13,460 nucleotides of DNA from Patescibacteria group bacterium (GTDB lineage Bacteria; Patescibacteriota; Patescibacteriia; 2-12-FULL-60-25): the NCBI GenBank assembly GCA_018817245.1, contig JAHIUG010000114.1:1-13460 (forward strand), read 5' to 3'. Made by a program: the position numbers and the translations under genes. This document shows positions 1 to 6,271 of this stretch, one piece after another. The first letter of the stretch is position 1. Each line of letters opens with the position of its first letter. The notes under the pieces were generated by a model, which saw nothing but the letters and a program-made list of their open reading frames with translations, was not told the DNA's origin and ran no database searches.

Positions 1-336
1 GCAAATAATGCTCAGCGTCGCGTGAATATAAATTCCATTTTAAACGGTGTTAATCAGTATATGATTGATAACCGCGGTACAATTCCTACCTCAATTACAA
101 CAAGCAGCAAATATATTTGTATAACAGGCACATCATCAACTGGTTGCGGTGGCGGGGCTGATCTTGCTGTTATTACGAATAATGAACTTTATTTAGTCTC
201 ACTACCAACTGATCCGACAACAGCAGTAGGAACCAGTACTGGATATCTTATTTCTAAGAGCACTTCAAGTAATCCGCGCGTTACTGTTTCGGCGCCTGGC
301 GCGGAATTGAGTGTAACGATTTCTGTTACAAGATAG
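1..336 (+). CDS. Type IV pilin / pseudopilin-like protein, 3' part
   Basis: The reading frame is open from base 1, so the 5' end lies outside the window; the first internal ATG-like start at 22 is not the true start. The visible 111 residues begin with an A-Q-R-R-V-N-I-N-S-I pattern, then an amphipathic stretch ending Q-Y-M-I-D-N-R-G-T-I-P. This matches the end of the N-terminal pilin helix and the 'Y..DN.G.YP' turn of major pilins and GspG-like pseudopilins. The C-terminal half is Ser/Thr-rich, as expected of a surface beta domain, and holds two cysteines in a Y-I-C-I-T-G-T-S-S-T-G-C segment that could form a disulfide. The prepilin cleavage site and hydrophobic half-helix would be upstream. 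The family call rests on the helix-turn pattern and composition; pilin versus secretion pseudopilin cannot be decided. An intrinsic terminator follows directly. Confidence 0.7.
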   Translation, partial: ANNAQRRVNINSILNGVNQYMIDNRGTIPTSITTSSKYICITGTSSTGCGGGADLAVITNNELYLVSLPTDPTTAVGTSTGYLISKSTSSNPRVTVSAPGAELSVTISVTR

Positions 337-357
337 AGGGTTGCACGATGTATTGAA

Positions 358-386
358 TTAAAAAACTCCAAACCGGAGTTTTTTGT
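358..386 (+). terminator. Intrinsic terminator after the pilin-like gene
   Basis: AAAAACTCC (361-369) pairs with GGAGTTTTT (375-383) around the loop AAACC, ending in a run of six T. The 9-bp stem is symmetrical, with A and T tracts on both sides, so it may work in both directions; the minus-strand gene ending at 433 converges on it. The terminator at 13150-13176 has almost the same stem. Confidence 0.8.
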
Positions 387-432
387 ATTTTGATCATCAT
401 TATAATTACTATTGTAATTTATGCATCGCTCG

Positions 433-1068
433 TCACTTCGTTTCTGCAAATCGTATCTCAGATCCAACAAAAAGTTCTCGATCGGTACTTTTCTGTTGGC
501 TGATTTCCTTTGGATCATATGATTGGAAATAATGTTTTCTGGCCGGCGTTTCGTGTGATCCTAGATTTGGGATCGTATACACTTCAACGTTAGAGCGAAT
601 GTTGTATTCTTTGGCCAAGAACTTAATGTCTTTTTCGCATTCATAAGGATAAGCATAAAGGCTTTTCTGGACTTTATAAAAATTCAGCCGGCGTAATTGT
701 TTTTGAAAGAGTACTCGCGTTCTCTTATTTTCCGGTACGTCAAAAGATATGATACGCCAAAAATGATCCCACTTTTTGCCATGGATGTACTTTAATTTGT
801 CTTTGGCTATACGAGTGAATCCTTTGTTCGTAAGAATAATAGGAGAATGTTCATCCTCTTCGTCGTATTCAATCAAGCCTAAAAATTTTTGTTGTCTTAG
901 CATCTGCTTTATTCGCCAAACACTATATTTACCAAGAGCTTTGAATAATTTATCCGCAGTTCTTCCTTGAGATAAAAGGCCCATTAATGTTACAAGAGTA
1001 CCCATAGCCATTATGTCAAAAAATGCTCTTGTAAGGGTTTCTGCTTTATCTTTTGTTTTTCTTTTCAT
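433..1068 (-). CDS. Winged-helix + Cas2-like (PaaX family) protein
   Basis: A 211-residue protein. Residues about 10-95 look like a winged-helix DNA-binding domain: helices, the segment S-V-W-R-I-K-Q-M-L-R-Q-Q-K-F-L-G-L-I, then a beta-wing ending I-I-L-T-N-K-G. Residues about 103-170 resemble a Cas2 ferredoxin-like fold: W-R-I-I-S-F-D110-V-P-E first strand and turn, K-R-T-R and a following helix, then V-Q-K-S-L-Y as the second strand, matching Cas2's VQxSvF. PaaX-type repressors have this winged-helix plus Cas2-like architecture, and similar short proteins seem common in Patescibacteria genomes. Asp110 sits at the Cas2 metal-ligand position; nuclease activity is unknown. There are no other cas genes here. 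Residues about 190-202 (Q-Q-K-S-T-D-R-E-L-F-V-G) are encoded by a palindromic repeat that recurs twice upstream of the gene. No convincing promoter or Shine-Dalgarno site was found. It could be a repressor, or a protein acting on the neighbouring hairpins. Confidence 0.75.
   Translation of the reverse strand: MKRKTKDKAETLTRAFFDIMAMGTLVTLMGLLSQGRTADKLFKALGKYSVWRIKQMLRQQKFLGLIEYDEEDEHSPIILTNKGFTRIAKDKLKYIHGKKWDHFWRIISFDVPENKRTRVLFQKQLRRLNFYKVQKSLYAYPYECEKDIKFLAKEYNIRSNVEVYTIPNLGSHETPARKHYFQSYDPKEISQQKSTDRELFVGSEIRFAETK
464..499. repeat. Hairpin repeat copy 1 (inside the 3' end of the Cas2-like gene)
   Basis: The left arm CCAACAAAAAGT and right arm ACTTTTCTGTTGG flank the 11-nt centre TCTCGATCGGT, which includes the self-complementary CGATCG. 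The arms pair with one mismatch and one bulge. The centre and inner arms are identical to copies 2 and 3. This copy is translated on the minus strand as residues about 190-202 of the Cas2-like protein. Confidence 0.85.
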
Positions 1069-1156
1069 AAATTATCTGTCGAGATATTAAAATGAAGCCT
1101 CTCTATATACCGCTGCAACATTTTTGGAATCTTGTCAAGTGGATAAGATGCGCAAA

Positions 1157-1194
1157 ACCCACAGAAAGTTCTCGATCGGTACTTTTCTGTGGGT
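1157..1194. repeat. Hairpin repeat copy 2 (upstream of the Cas2-like gene)
   Basis: ACCCACAGAAAGT (1157-1169), centre TCTCGATCGGT and ACTTTTCTGTGGGT (1181-1194) form a 13-bp stem with a single bulged T. This is the best paired copy. It has the same orientation as copies 1 and 3 and lies about 90 bp upstream of the Cas2-like start codon. It is followed by GTT, a flank shared with the diverged copy at 6238-6271. Confidence 0.88.
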
Positions 1195-1290
1195 GTTAAG
1201 AACATTTTACTTGTAGTTATTATTGATCAATCTTTTTGCCGTTTTTAATCAATCGGTTATTTTTCATGAATTTGAACTTCATGTCTCTAT

Positions 1291-1328
1291 ACCCACAGAA
1301 AGTTCTCGATCGGTACTTTTCCGTTGGT
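1291..1328. repeat. Hairpin repeat copy 3
   Basis: The left arm ACCCACAGAAAGT and centre TCTCGATCGGT are identical to copy 2; the right arm ACTTTTCCGTTGGT differs at two positions and leaves two mismatches in the stem. It lies 96 bp right of copy 2, too irregular for a CRISPR array. On the minus strand the repeat again reads K-S-T-D-R-E-L, as in the tail of the Cas2-like protein. Confidence 0.85.
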
Positions 1329-1424
1329 CTTGAATTGGTCAAATCTTTTCCGGAAGACAGCAACTTGGGATCGAAGATTATAACTTGGAATACTTGTTAT
1401 ACGCTTCGATTGCATTGCTCCCTC

Positions 1425-1453
1425 TTGACCAAGCTGAAGAATTTCGTTACTAT
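1425..1453 (+). promoter_or_regulatory. Promoter of tRNA-Val
   Basis: TTGACC (1425-1430), a 17-bp spacer and TACTAT (1448-1453) resemble a sigma-70 promoter. The predicted start is near 1460, about 9 bases before the mature tRNA. Seen by motif only. Confidence 0.55.
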
Positions 1454-1468
1454 CCCGTCACATTTATT

Positions 1469-1545
1469 GGGCGTGTAGCTCAGCTGGTTAGAGTGTCACA
1501 TTGACATTGTGAAGGTCAGAGGTTCGAGTCCTCTCACGCCCACCA
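1469..1545 (+). tRNA. tRNA-Val (anticodon GAC), CCA encoded
   Basis: A full cloverleaf: acceptor GGGCGTG pairs with CACGCCC (1535-1541); D arm 1478-1494; anticodon stem TCACA/TGTGA around the loop TTGACAT with anticodon GAC at 1503-1505; T arm AGAGG-TTCGAGT-CCTCT; discriminator A and genomic CCA at 1543-1545. GAC reads the valine codons GUC and GUU. It has its own promoter and terminator, so it is a single-gene unit. valS lies 2 kb downstream, separately expressed. Confidence 0.95.
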
Positions 1546-1548
1546 GAA

Positions 1549-1577
1549 TAAAATGCCCCGAAAGGGGTATTTTGTTT
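1549..1577 (+). terminator. Intrinsic terminator of tRNA-Val
   Basis: AAAATGCCCC (1550-1559), a GAAA tetraloop and GGGGTATTTT (1564-1573) form a 10-bp stem with one G-U pair, followed by GTTTT. It starts four bases after the CCA end. Confidence 0.85.
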
Positions 1578-1595
1578 TCTGCGCATTTAACTATG

Positions 1596-1604
1596 TGGTA
1601 TAAT
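1596..1604 (+). promoter_or_regulatory. Extended -10 promoter for the small membrane protein
   Basis: TG-G-TATAAT is a consensus extended -10 element (TATAAT at 1599-1604). No good -35 lies 16-18 bases upstream, as is usual for extended -10 promoters. The predicted start near 1610 leaves a leader of about 38 bases before the ATG at 1648. Confidence 0.5.
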
Positions 1605-1647
1605 CATTCAGTAATCTACCAATAATAATTTTCACATCAAATATTGT

Positions 1648-2019
1648 ATGGCCACACCAAGATCACGAAAAACAAATCGCTGTAAACCAATGTCGACTTG
1701 CGGACATTCGGGCTGTAAAGGAGTCTGTAACGTGCGGTACGTTGGAGCAACAAGCCAAATAAGAGATCATCATATGATGCATGCGGCAAAAGGGTCTGTG
1801 CATATTTGGACAGCAGCTATTGTAACTGGGTTGGCACTTGTGATTACCGGTGCGATTGCATTTAATACCGCTCAAGCGAATTCAGATTATAGAGCGGTTG
1901 AAGGTCAGCACGCATTGAGACAAGAGTTAAACATCGAACTACAAAAATTGAACATTGAACTTCAAAAGACACAGGCTCTATTGGCTCAGGTCGCGGTTTC
2001 ATGTGATTCAGGAGAGTAA
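1648..2019 (+). CDS. Small Cys-rich single-pass membrane protein, unknown function
   Basis: 123 residues, family not recognised. Residues 1-50 are basic and hold four cysteines (C12, C18, C23, C27) and several histidines, a spacing that could bind a metal but matches no zinc-ribbon pattern I can name. Residues about 54-74 (I-W-T-A-A-I-V-T-G-L-A-L-V-I-T-G-A-I-A-F) form one membrane helix. Residues about 85-116 form a heptad-like helix with a repeated L-N-I-E-L-Q-K unit, likely a short coiled coil. The positively charged N-terminus suggests that the Cys-rich part stays in the cytoplasm and the coiled coil faces outward. The start is supported by the extended -10 promoter upstream; no strong Shine-Dalgarno site is seen. 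A T-tailed hairpin follows at 2111-2188. Confidence 0.65.
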   Translation: MATPRSRKTNRCKPMSTCGHSGCKGVCNVRYVGATSQIRDHHMMHAAKGSVHIWTAAIVTGLALVITGAIAFNTAQANSDYRAVEGQHALRQELNIELQKLNIELQKTQALLAQVAVSCDSGE

Positions 2020-2110
2020 TTGCCGGATTTGTTTGCTAGGATCAATCTATTTGGGTATTGTAACGGCCACTTTTTCATTCAACATTAACTGCTAATGTGG
2101 AGTGGAAGGA

Positions 2111-2188
2111 CGGGCCAGGTTTGGGGAGGCATTAAAACGTTGTGGCGAGGACAACGTTTGAAATCTCACCAACTTGGCTCGTTTTTTT
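2111..2188 (+). ncRNA. Long two-part hairpin with T tract: structured RNA or elaborate terminator
   Basis: The outer strand CGGGCCAGGTTTGG (2111-2124) pairs with CCAACTTGGCTCG (2169-2181), using two G-U pairs and one bulge, and extends through GAGG/TCTC. After a small internal loop, AAACGTTGT (2135-2143) pairs perfectly with ACAACGTTT (2151-2159) around the loop GGCGAGG. Seven T follow at 2182-2188. The end would work as an intrinsic terminator for the gene at 1648-2019. At about 78 nt with an internal loop and a purine-rich apical loop, it is larger than needed for termination. It does not match an RNA family I recognise, and no clear dedicated promoter was found. Confidence 0.5.
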
Positions 2189-2265
2189 GTTGACGAATGA
2201 GGTTCGCGAATTGACGAATTAGTTACGAATATTGCGTATGGGTTAACGAATTATGAAAATTGTTT

Positions 2266-2293
2266 AGTGATTAGAAATTAGTGATTAGAAATT
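2266..2293. repeat. 14-bp tandem duplication at the DHH gene end
   Basis: The unit AGTGATTAGAAATT occurs twice head to tail. The second copy contains the stop codon and last codons of the minus-strand DHH-family gene. It belongs to the AT-rich 'ATTAGTGATTAG / TTACGAATT' sequence that fills several gaps here. Confidence 0.8.
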
Positions 2294-3445
2294 TCTGATC
2301 GTCTCCTTGAGGCGATTTATTGTTTCATTCACTCCGTCTACGAGCGGGGTGTTTTCATTTAAGCAAAACTTTGCGCGCTCATTTGTTCCTGTTGCTCCAA
2401 AAGTACGAGCGAGTGCAGTGGCAGTTAGCGGCGGTTTCACGTGAAGCGAAACACATATGGCTCCGGGTTTAACTGGTTCGTAAATAAGTGCGACAACTTT
2501 AGCTTCTGGCGAATAAGTAACGAGCTCGCTAACAACGTCATCTAAATCTCCATCTCCTGCACCGGTATCTACAAAATCATTTTTAGTAAGCGCGGTCCAC
2601 ACAAGACCAAGTTCACGATCTTGATTTAATCTGGACAGAGCGTGTCCCCACAGCTTTAACGTAGACACGCTGCGAGTACGCCATAAACCGTGAACGATCT
2701 CCTGTCTACGTGCGCCCTGAGCCACGAGTTCAGAAGCGACTGATAAAGTTTTGGGGGTAATGTTTTGCGTGCGGAAAGACTTGGTCTTGGAAATCATTCC
2801 AGCCAAAAGCGCAGTGGCAATATCATTGTCAATTAAATTTTTGTCCCATTTTGTAAAAAGATTGTATAAAACTTCGCAGGTAGCCACCGCATTAAGATTA
2901 ACAATATTTATCTGCGCCCAGTTTTCATTGGATGAATCACAGTCAATATTTATTACATGTGTGCGATATAAAAAATCAGCATGTTTTTTAACCAGATCTC
3001 CGAGCGTGTGCATATCCGGGCAATCCAACGCAATTATCAAATCATAATAGTCTTCGCCGTGTTTAGCCTTAACATCTTTTGAAGTCCACTCGCCGCTGGC
3101 CGGCAGAACCGTAATTTCAAGTTTGTTATCTTTCACATCGTACATGAGTTCGCCAAGAGGAGTTTTATCAATATCAAGGTAGATCTTAAAAGCGCGAATT
3201 GGGCCGGTCTGAGATTTTACATCCTTCAAGCCCGGTAAAAATTTCGGCGACTTATCAATTTCAAATCCGGGGATTACAACGTCTACATTCTTCCCCATGT
3301 TTCTTAAAAATAAAAAGCACGCAACAGCACTGGATATGGTGTCTGGTGTTGGATGTTGTCTTGATGCGACTAGAATATTTTTAGCTCGGTTTATGAGCTC
3401 TAACGCTTGTTGTTCGGAATTGAGTGCCATACTAAGGGCAAACAT
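2285..3445 (-). CDS. DHH-family (NrnA-like) protein with degenerate active site
   Basis: 386 residues with the layout of the DHH/DHHA1 phosphoesterase family (NrnA-type nanoRNase / pAp phosphatase). The fold markers are clear: I-L-V-A-S-R-Q-H31-P-T-P-D35 (motif I), L-I-I-A-L-D141-C-P-D (motif II), V-I-N-I-D168-C-D followed by S-S-N and C-E-V-L-Y (motif III), and T-A-L-L-A-G-M-I-S-K-T-K-S-F-R (motif IV). The metal ligands are mostly changed: motif I lacks its second Asp, DHH is DCD, and motif IV has Lys220 where D-T is normal. The C-terminal GGGH substrate loop is replaced by F-G-A-T-G-T. The family normally cleaves short oligonucleotides or cyclic dinucleotides with manganese; this member is probably inactive or altered. 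An alternative start at Met6 (3430) is possible. It diverges from valS across 123 bp. Confidence 0.75.
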   Translation of the reverse strand: MFALSMALNSEQQALELINRAKNILVASRQHPTPDTISSAVACFLFLRNMGKNVDVVIPGFEIDKSPKFLPGLKDVKSQTGPIRAFKIYLDIDKTPLGELMYDVKDNKLEITVLPASGEWTSKDVKAKHGEDYYDLIIALDCPDMHTLGDLVKKHADFLYRTHVINIDCDSSNENWAQINIVNLNAVATCEVLYNLFTKWDKNLIDNDIATALLAGMISKTKSFRTQNITPKTLSVASELVAQGARRQEIVHGLWRTRSVSTLKLWGHALSRLNQDRELGLVWTALTKNDFVDTGAGDGDLDDVVSELVTYSPEAKVVALIYEPVKPGAICVSLHVKPPLTATALARTFGATGTNERAKFCLNENTPLVDGVNETINRLKETIRNF

Positions 3446-3508
3446 GGGAATGAATTAGCTTACGTTAGTTTCTGGTTCATGTCAATTGATCGTGGTGTCA
3501 TGTTCTCA

Positions 3509-3537
3509 TTGACGATCGTCACCAAAAAACGTAGTAT
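3509..3537 (+). promoter_or_regulatory. Candidate valS promoter
   Basis: TTGACG (3509-3514), a 17-bp spacer and TAGTAT (3532-3537) give a leader of about 25 bases. A consensus TATAAT at 3545-3550 could be a second -10, giving an almost leaderless mRNA; it lacks a matching -35. No T-box leader fits in the 123-bp gap. Confidence 0.45.
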
Positions 3538-3568
3538 TTAACAATATAATTCTGAATATTCCAAAGCC

Positions 3569-6223
3569 ATGAGCCCTTCAGCCGACAAGCCCTTAAGCCT
3601 ACCAAAGACATACGACGCGTCTAAAGTTGAGGATGCGATTTATTCTTCATGGGAGAAGTCCGGAGCTTTCAAACCCCAAGGAGATGGAGAACCGTATTGC
3701 ATTGTTTTGCCGCCACCGAATAGAACGGGAATACTTCACATAGGGCATGCTGTAATGTTGGCGATTGAAGATCTTATGGTTCGTTTTAATCGCATGCAGG
3801 GCAGAAAGACTTTATGGATTCCGGGTACAGATCATGCTGCAATTGCGACTCAATCCAAAGTTGAAGCGCAGTTGGTGAAAAAGGGGATGAAGAATCCGCG
3901 TGAAGAACTGGGGCGCGAAAAGTTGTTGGAGGAAGTTACTAAATTCGCAGCCCAATCTCACGAGACTATTACCAACCAGGTAAGAAAGATGGGTTCGTCT
4001 TGTGATTGGTCTCAAGAAAAATATACGCTTGACGAGGAGCGCAATAAAGCTGTGAATCGAACTTTTGAAATGATGTATGAGGATGGCATCATTGAGCGCG
4101 GCGATCGAATCGTTAACTGGGATCCAAAGATGCAGTCGAATGTTTCAGATGACGAGATCGAATGGATTGAAGAAAAAACACCATTCTATACTTTTAAGTA
4201 CGGCCCGTTCGAAATCAGCACAGCGCGTCCGGAAACCAAGTTTGGTGATAAGTATGTGGTCATGCATCCGGATGACAAACGATATAAAAAATATAAAGAA
4301 GGCGACACGTTCGAATGCGAATGGCTCACCGGAAAGATAACGGCCACGGTAATTAAAGATAAGGCTATTGATATGGAATTCGGCACCGGCGTTATGACTA
4401 TTACTCCTTGGCATGACACGACTGACTTTGAAATCGCGGAACGTCATGATTTGGATAAGGAGCAGATCATTGATCAGAAAGGAAAATTATTGCCTATCTC
4501 TGGTGATTTTGCGGGCATGGATATTGACGTAGCGCGTCCGAAGATTGTGGACTTGCTAAAGAAAAAGGGATTACTGGTTTCTACCGATGAGGATTATGTT
4601 CACCGCGTTGCAACTAATTATCGTGGTAGCGCAAAGCTCGAGCCGCAGATCATGCGCCAATGGTTTGTGCGCGTAAACAAACCGTTTAAAGTTCGTCAGG
4701 ATACTTTGGGGAAGTGGAAGAAAGGGGATAGGGCAACGCTCAAAGATTTGATGCGTCATGCTGTAGACTCCGGACAAACTAATATCGTGCCAGAACGTTT
4801 TACTAAAGTTTATTTTCATTGGATCGACAACCTGCGCGACTGGTGCATCTCCAGACAAATCTGGTTCGGACATCGTATTCCGGTTTGGTATAAAGGAGGC
4901 GATATTAAAGTTTCAGAAAAATCTCCGGGCAAAGATTGGGAGCAGGATCCGGATACTTTGGATACATGGTTCTCGTCCGGGCTTTGGACATTTTCGACTT
5001 TGGGCTGGCCTGATGAAAAAGAATGGAAAAAGAATCGCGAGTTTCATCCAACAGCTGTGCTTGAAACGGGATACGATATCTTGTTCTTTTGGGTAGCGCG
5101 AATGGTTCTTATGTCCACATACGTGCTTGGTGAAGTTCCATTCAAAGATGTTTATTTGCATGGTTTAGTTCGTGATGAAAAAGGAAGAAAGATGAGCAAG
5201 TCTTTAGGAAATGTTATTGATCCGCTGGATGAGATTAAAAAGTATGGCACTGACGCGGTTCGATTGTCATTGATCATTGGAACGACTCCAGGGCAAGACA
5301 CAAATCTGTCTGAATCTAAGATTCAAGGTTATAGAAACTTTACGAATAAACTTTGGAATATTTCGAGGTTTATTCTAATGCAGATTGGAGATCCTTCGAC
5401 AGGCTCAGGAACTATTAAATATTCCCTGAGTGACGCGAAGCAGAATCAAAGGGCTACGCTTTCCGACAAATGGATCCTAACTCGTCTTTCAGAAGTCACA
5501 GAAAGTGTGACAAAGAAGATTGAAAAATATGATTTTTCATCTGCTGGCGAAGAGTTGCGAGATTTTACTTGGGGAGATCTTGCAGATTGGTATCTTGAGA
5601 TTGCAAAAGTAGAAAAAGGAAAGGAAGAAATGCTCAATCACATATTACGAACAATACTAAAATTGTGGCATCCGTTTATGCCTTTTGTTACAGAAAGTAT
5701 ATGGCAGACAGCTTATTCAAACGGACAATTGATTACAGCAGAATGGCCAAAGTCAGAATCTGGAAGTTCAAAGACAGAAGTAAAGAACTTTGAGCTTCTT
5801 CGTGAGATTGTTACTGTCATCAGACGCTTACGAGCAGATAATGGCATTGAACCAGCTAAGAAGCTTGAAATCGTAATTCAGGGAGCAGATGCGCTTAAAG
5901 ACCAGCAAGATAATATTGCAGCGCTCGCTCGTTGTTCAAAAGTAGAATTCGTAAAAGAAATTCCAAAAGACTGGGTATCTTCTTCTGTAGGTCGCGGAAT
6001 GGTTGGCTTGAATTTAGTGGGAGCTATTGATGTTAAAAAAGAAAAAGCTAAGCTTGAAAAGGAGATTGAACAAACTGAGAAATACTTAAAAACATTAAGC
6101 ACTCGCTTATCTGATCCTGAGTTTAAAAAGGCTCCAAAAAAAGTTGTGGATAAAATGAGGGAAAATAAAGAAGAGGCTGAGCAGAAACTAAATGCGCTTA
6201 AAGATCGATTAGTTAGTTTATAA
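3569..6223 (+). CDS. valS: Valyl-tRNA synthetase
   Basis: 884 residues, full length for a compact bacterial ValS. This cytoplasmic class I enzyme charges tRNA-Val. The HIGH signature is H57-I-G-H60 within P-P-P-N-R-T-G-I-L-H-I-G-H; KMSKS is at 541-545. Residues about 200-360 are the CP1 editing domain, with S-T-A-R-P-E-T and T-P-W-H-D-T-T-D-F. C-I-S-R-Q-I-W-F-G-H-R-I-P-V-W-Y separates ValS from IleS and LeuS. The anticodon-binding helical domain follows, and the last 65 residues are the ValS C-terminal coiled-coil arm. The usual zinc-type cysteines around the V-H-R-V-A-T segment and after I-P-V-W-Y are absent, so this is a zinc-free, shortened form. The start at 3569 is near a promoter and lacks a Shine-Dalgarno site. 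tyrS lies 165 bp downstream with a hairpin between. Confidence 0.97.
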   Translation: MSPSADKPLSLPKTYDASKVEDAIYSSWEKSGAFKPQGDGEPYCIVLPPPNRTGILHIGHAVMLAIEDLMVRFNRMQGRKTLWIPGTDHAAIATQSKVEAQLVKKGMKNPREELGREKLLEEVTKFAAQSHETITNQVRKMGSSCDWSQEKYTLDEERNKAVNRTFEMMYEDGIIERGDRIVNWDPKMQSNVSDDEIEWIEEKTPFYTFKYGPFEISTARPETKFGDKYVVMHPDDKRYKKYKEGDTFECEWLTGKITATVIKDKAIDMEFGTGVMTITPWHDTTDFEIAERHDLDKEQIIDQKGKLLPISGDFAGMDIDVARPKIVDLLKKKGLLVSTDEDYVHRVATNYRGSAKLEPQIMRQWFVRVNKPFKVRQDTLGKWKKGDRATLKDLMRHAVDSGQTNIVPERFTKVYFHWIDNLRDWCISRQIWFGHRIPVWYKGGDIKVSEKSPGKDWEQDPDTLDTWFSSGLWTFSTLGWPDEKEWKKNREFHPTAVLETGYDILFFWVARMVLMSTYVLGEVPFKDVYLHGLVRDEKGRKMSKSLGNVIDPLDEIKKYGTDAVRLSLIIGTTPGQDTNLSESKIQGYRNFTNKLWNISRFILMQIGDPSTGSGTIKYSLSDAKQNQRATLSDKWILTRLSEVTESVTKKIEKYDFSSAGEELRDFTWGDLADWYLEIAKVEKGKEEMLNHILRTILKLWHPFMPFVTESIWQTAYSNGQLITAEWPKSESGSSKTEVKNFELLREIVTVIRRLRADNGIEPAKKLEIVIQGADALKDQQDNIAALARCSKVEFVKEIPKDWVSSSVGRGMVGLNLVGAIDVKKEKAKLEKEIEQTEKYLKTLSTRLSDPEFKKAPKKVVDKMRENKEEAEQKLNALKDRLVSL

Positions 6224-6237
6224 GGAAAATTTGAAAA

Positions 6238-6271
6238 CCACGGAAATGTATTGATCTGTACATTTCCGTGG
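6238..6271. repeat. Diverged fourth member of the hairpin repeat family
   Basis: CCACGGAAATGTA (6238-6250) pairs perfectly with TACATTTCCGTGG (6259-6271) around TTGATCTG. Aligned with copy 2 it keeps CCAC-GAAA, the central GATC-GTAC and TTTC-GTGG, and the right flank GTGTT. The stem pair that is A-T in copy 2 (CCACAG/CTGTGG) is G-C here (CCACGG/CCGTGG), a compensatory change. A T tract follows only at 6287-6293, so it is a poor terminator although it lies right after valS. Confidence 0.65.

Larger units (their letters stand above)
1069..1424. other. Gap upstream of the Cas2-like gene
   Basis: This stretch has no convincing gene. It holds hairpin repeat copies 2 and 3, AT-rich sequence between them, and right of copy 3 a segment weakly similar to the 3' coding part of the Cas2-like gene (see findings). 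A 46-codon minus-strand reading frame (1065-1205) crosses copy 2 and ends in an ATGA overlap with the Cas2-like start codon; its coding status is doubtful. Confidence 0.5.

Noticed and set aside
1104..1138. TTGACA and TATATA on the minus strand as promoter of the Cas2-like gene
   Set aside because: The spacer is 23 bp, too long for a normal sigma-70 promoter.
464..1328. CRISPR array next to a Cas2-like gene
   Set aside because: There are only three repeats, separated by 657 and 96 bp with no uniform spacers and no Cas1 or effector gene. The protein's winged-helix N-terminus marks it as PaaX-like.
1236..1478. 80-codon plus-strand frame crossing copy 3 and tRNA-Val
   Set aside because: It runs through a hairpin repeat and into the tRNA, has no protein-like pattern and no start signals.
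3446..3568. T-box or other riboswitch before valS
   Set aside because: The gap is 123 bp, shared with a divergent gene, with no T-box sequence or competing terminator hairpin.
4077..4447. Overlapping frames inside valS
   Set aside because: Antisense and out-of-frame shadows of the editing domain without domain signatures.
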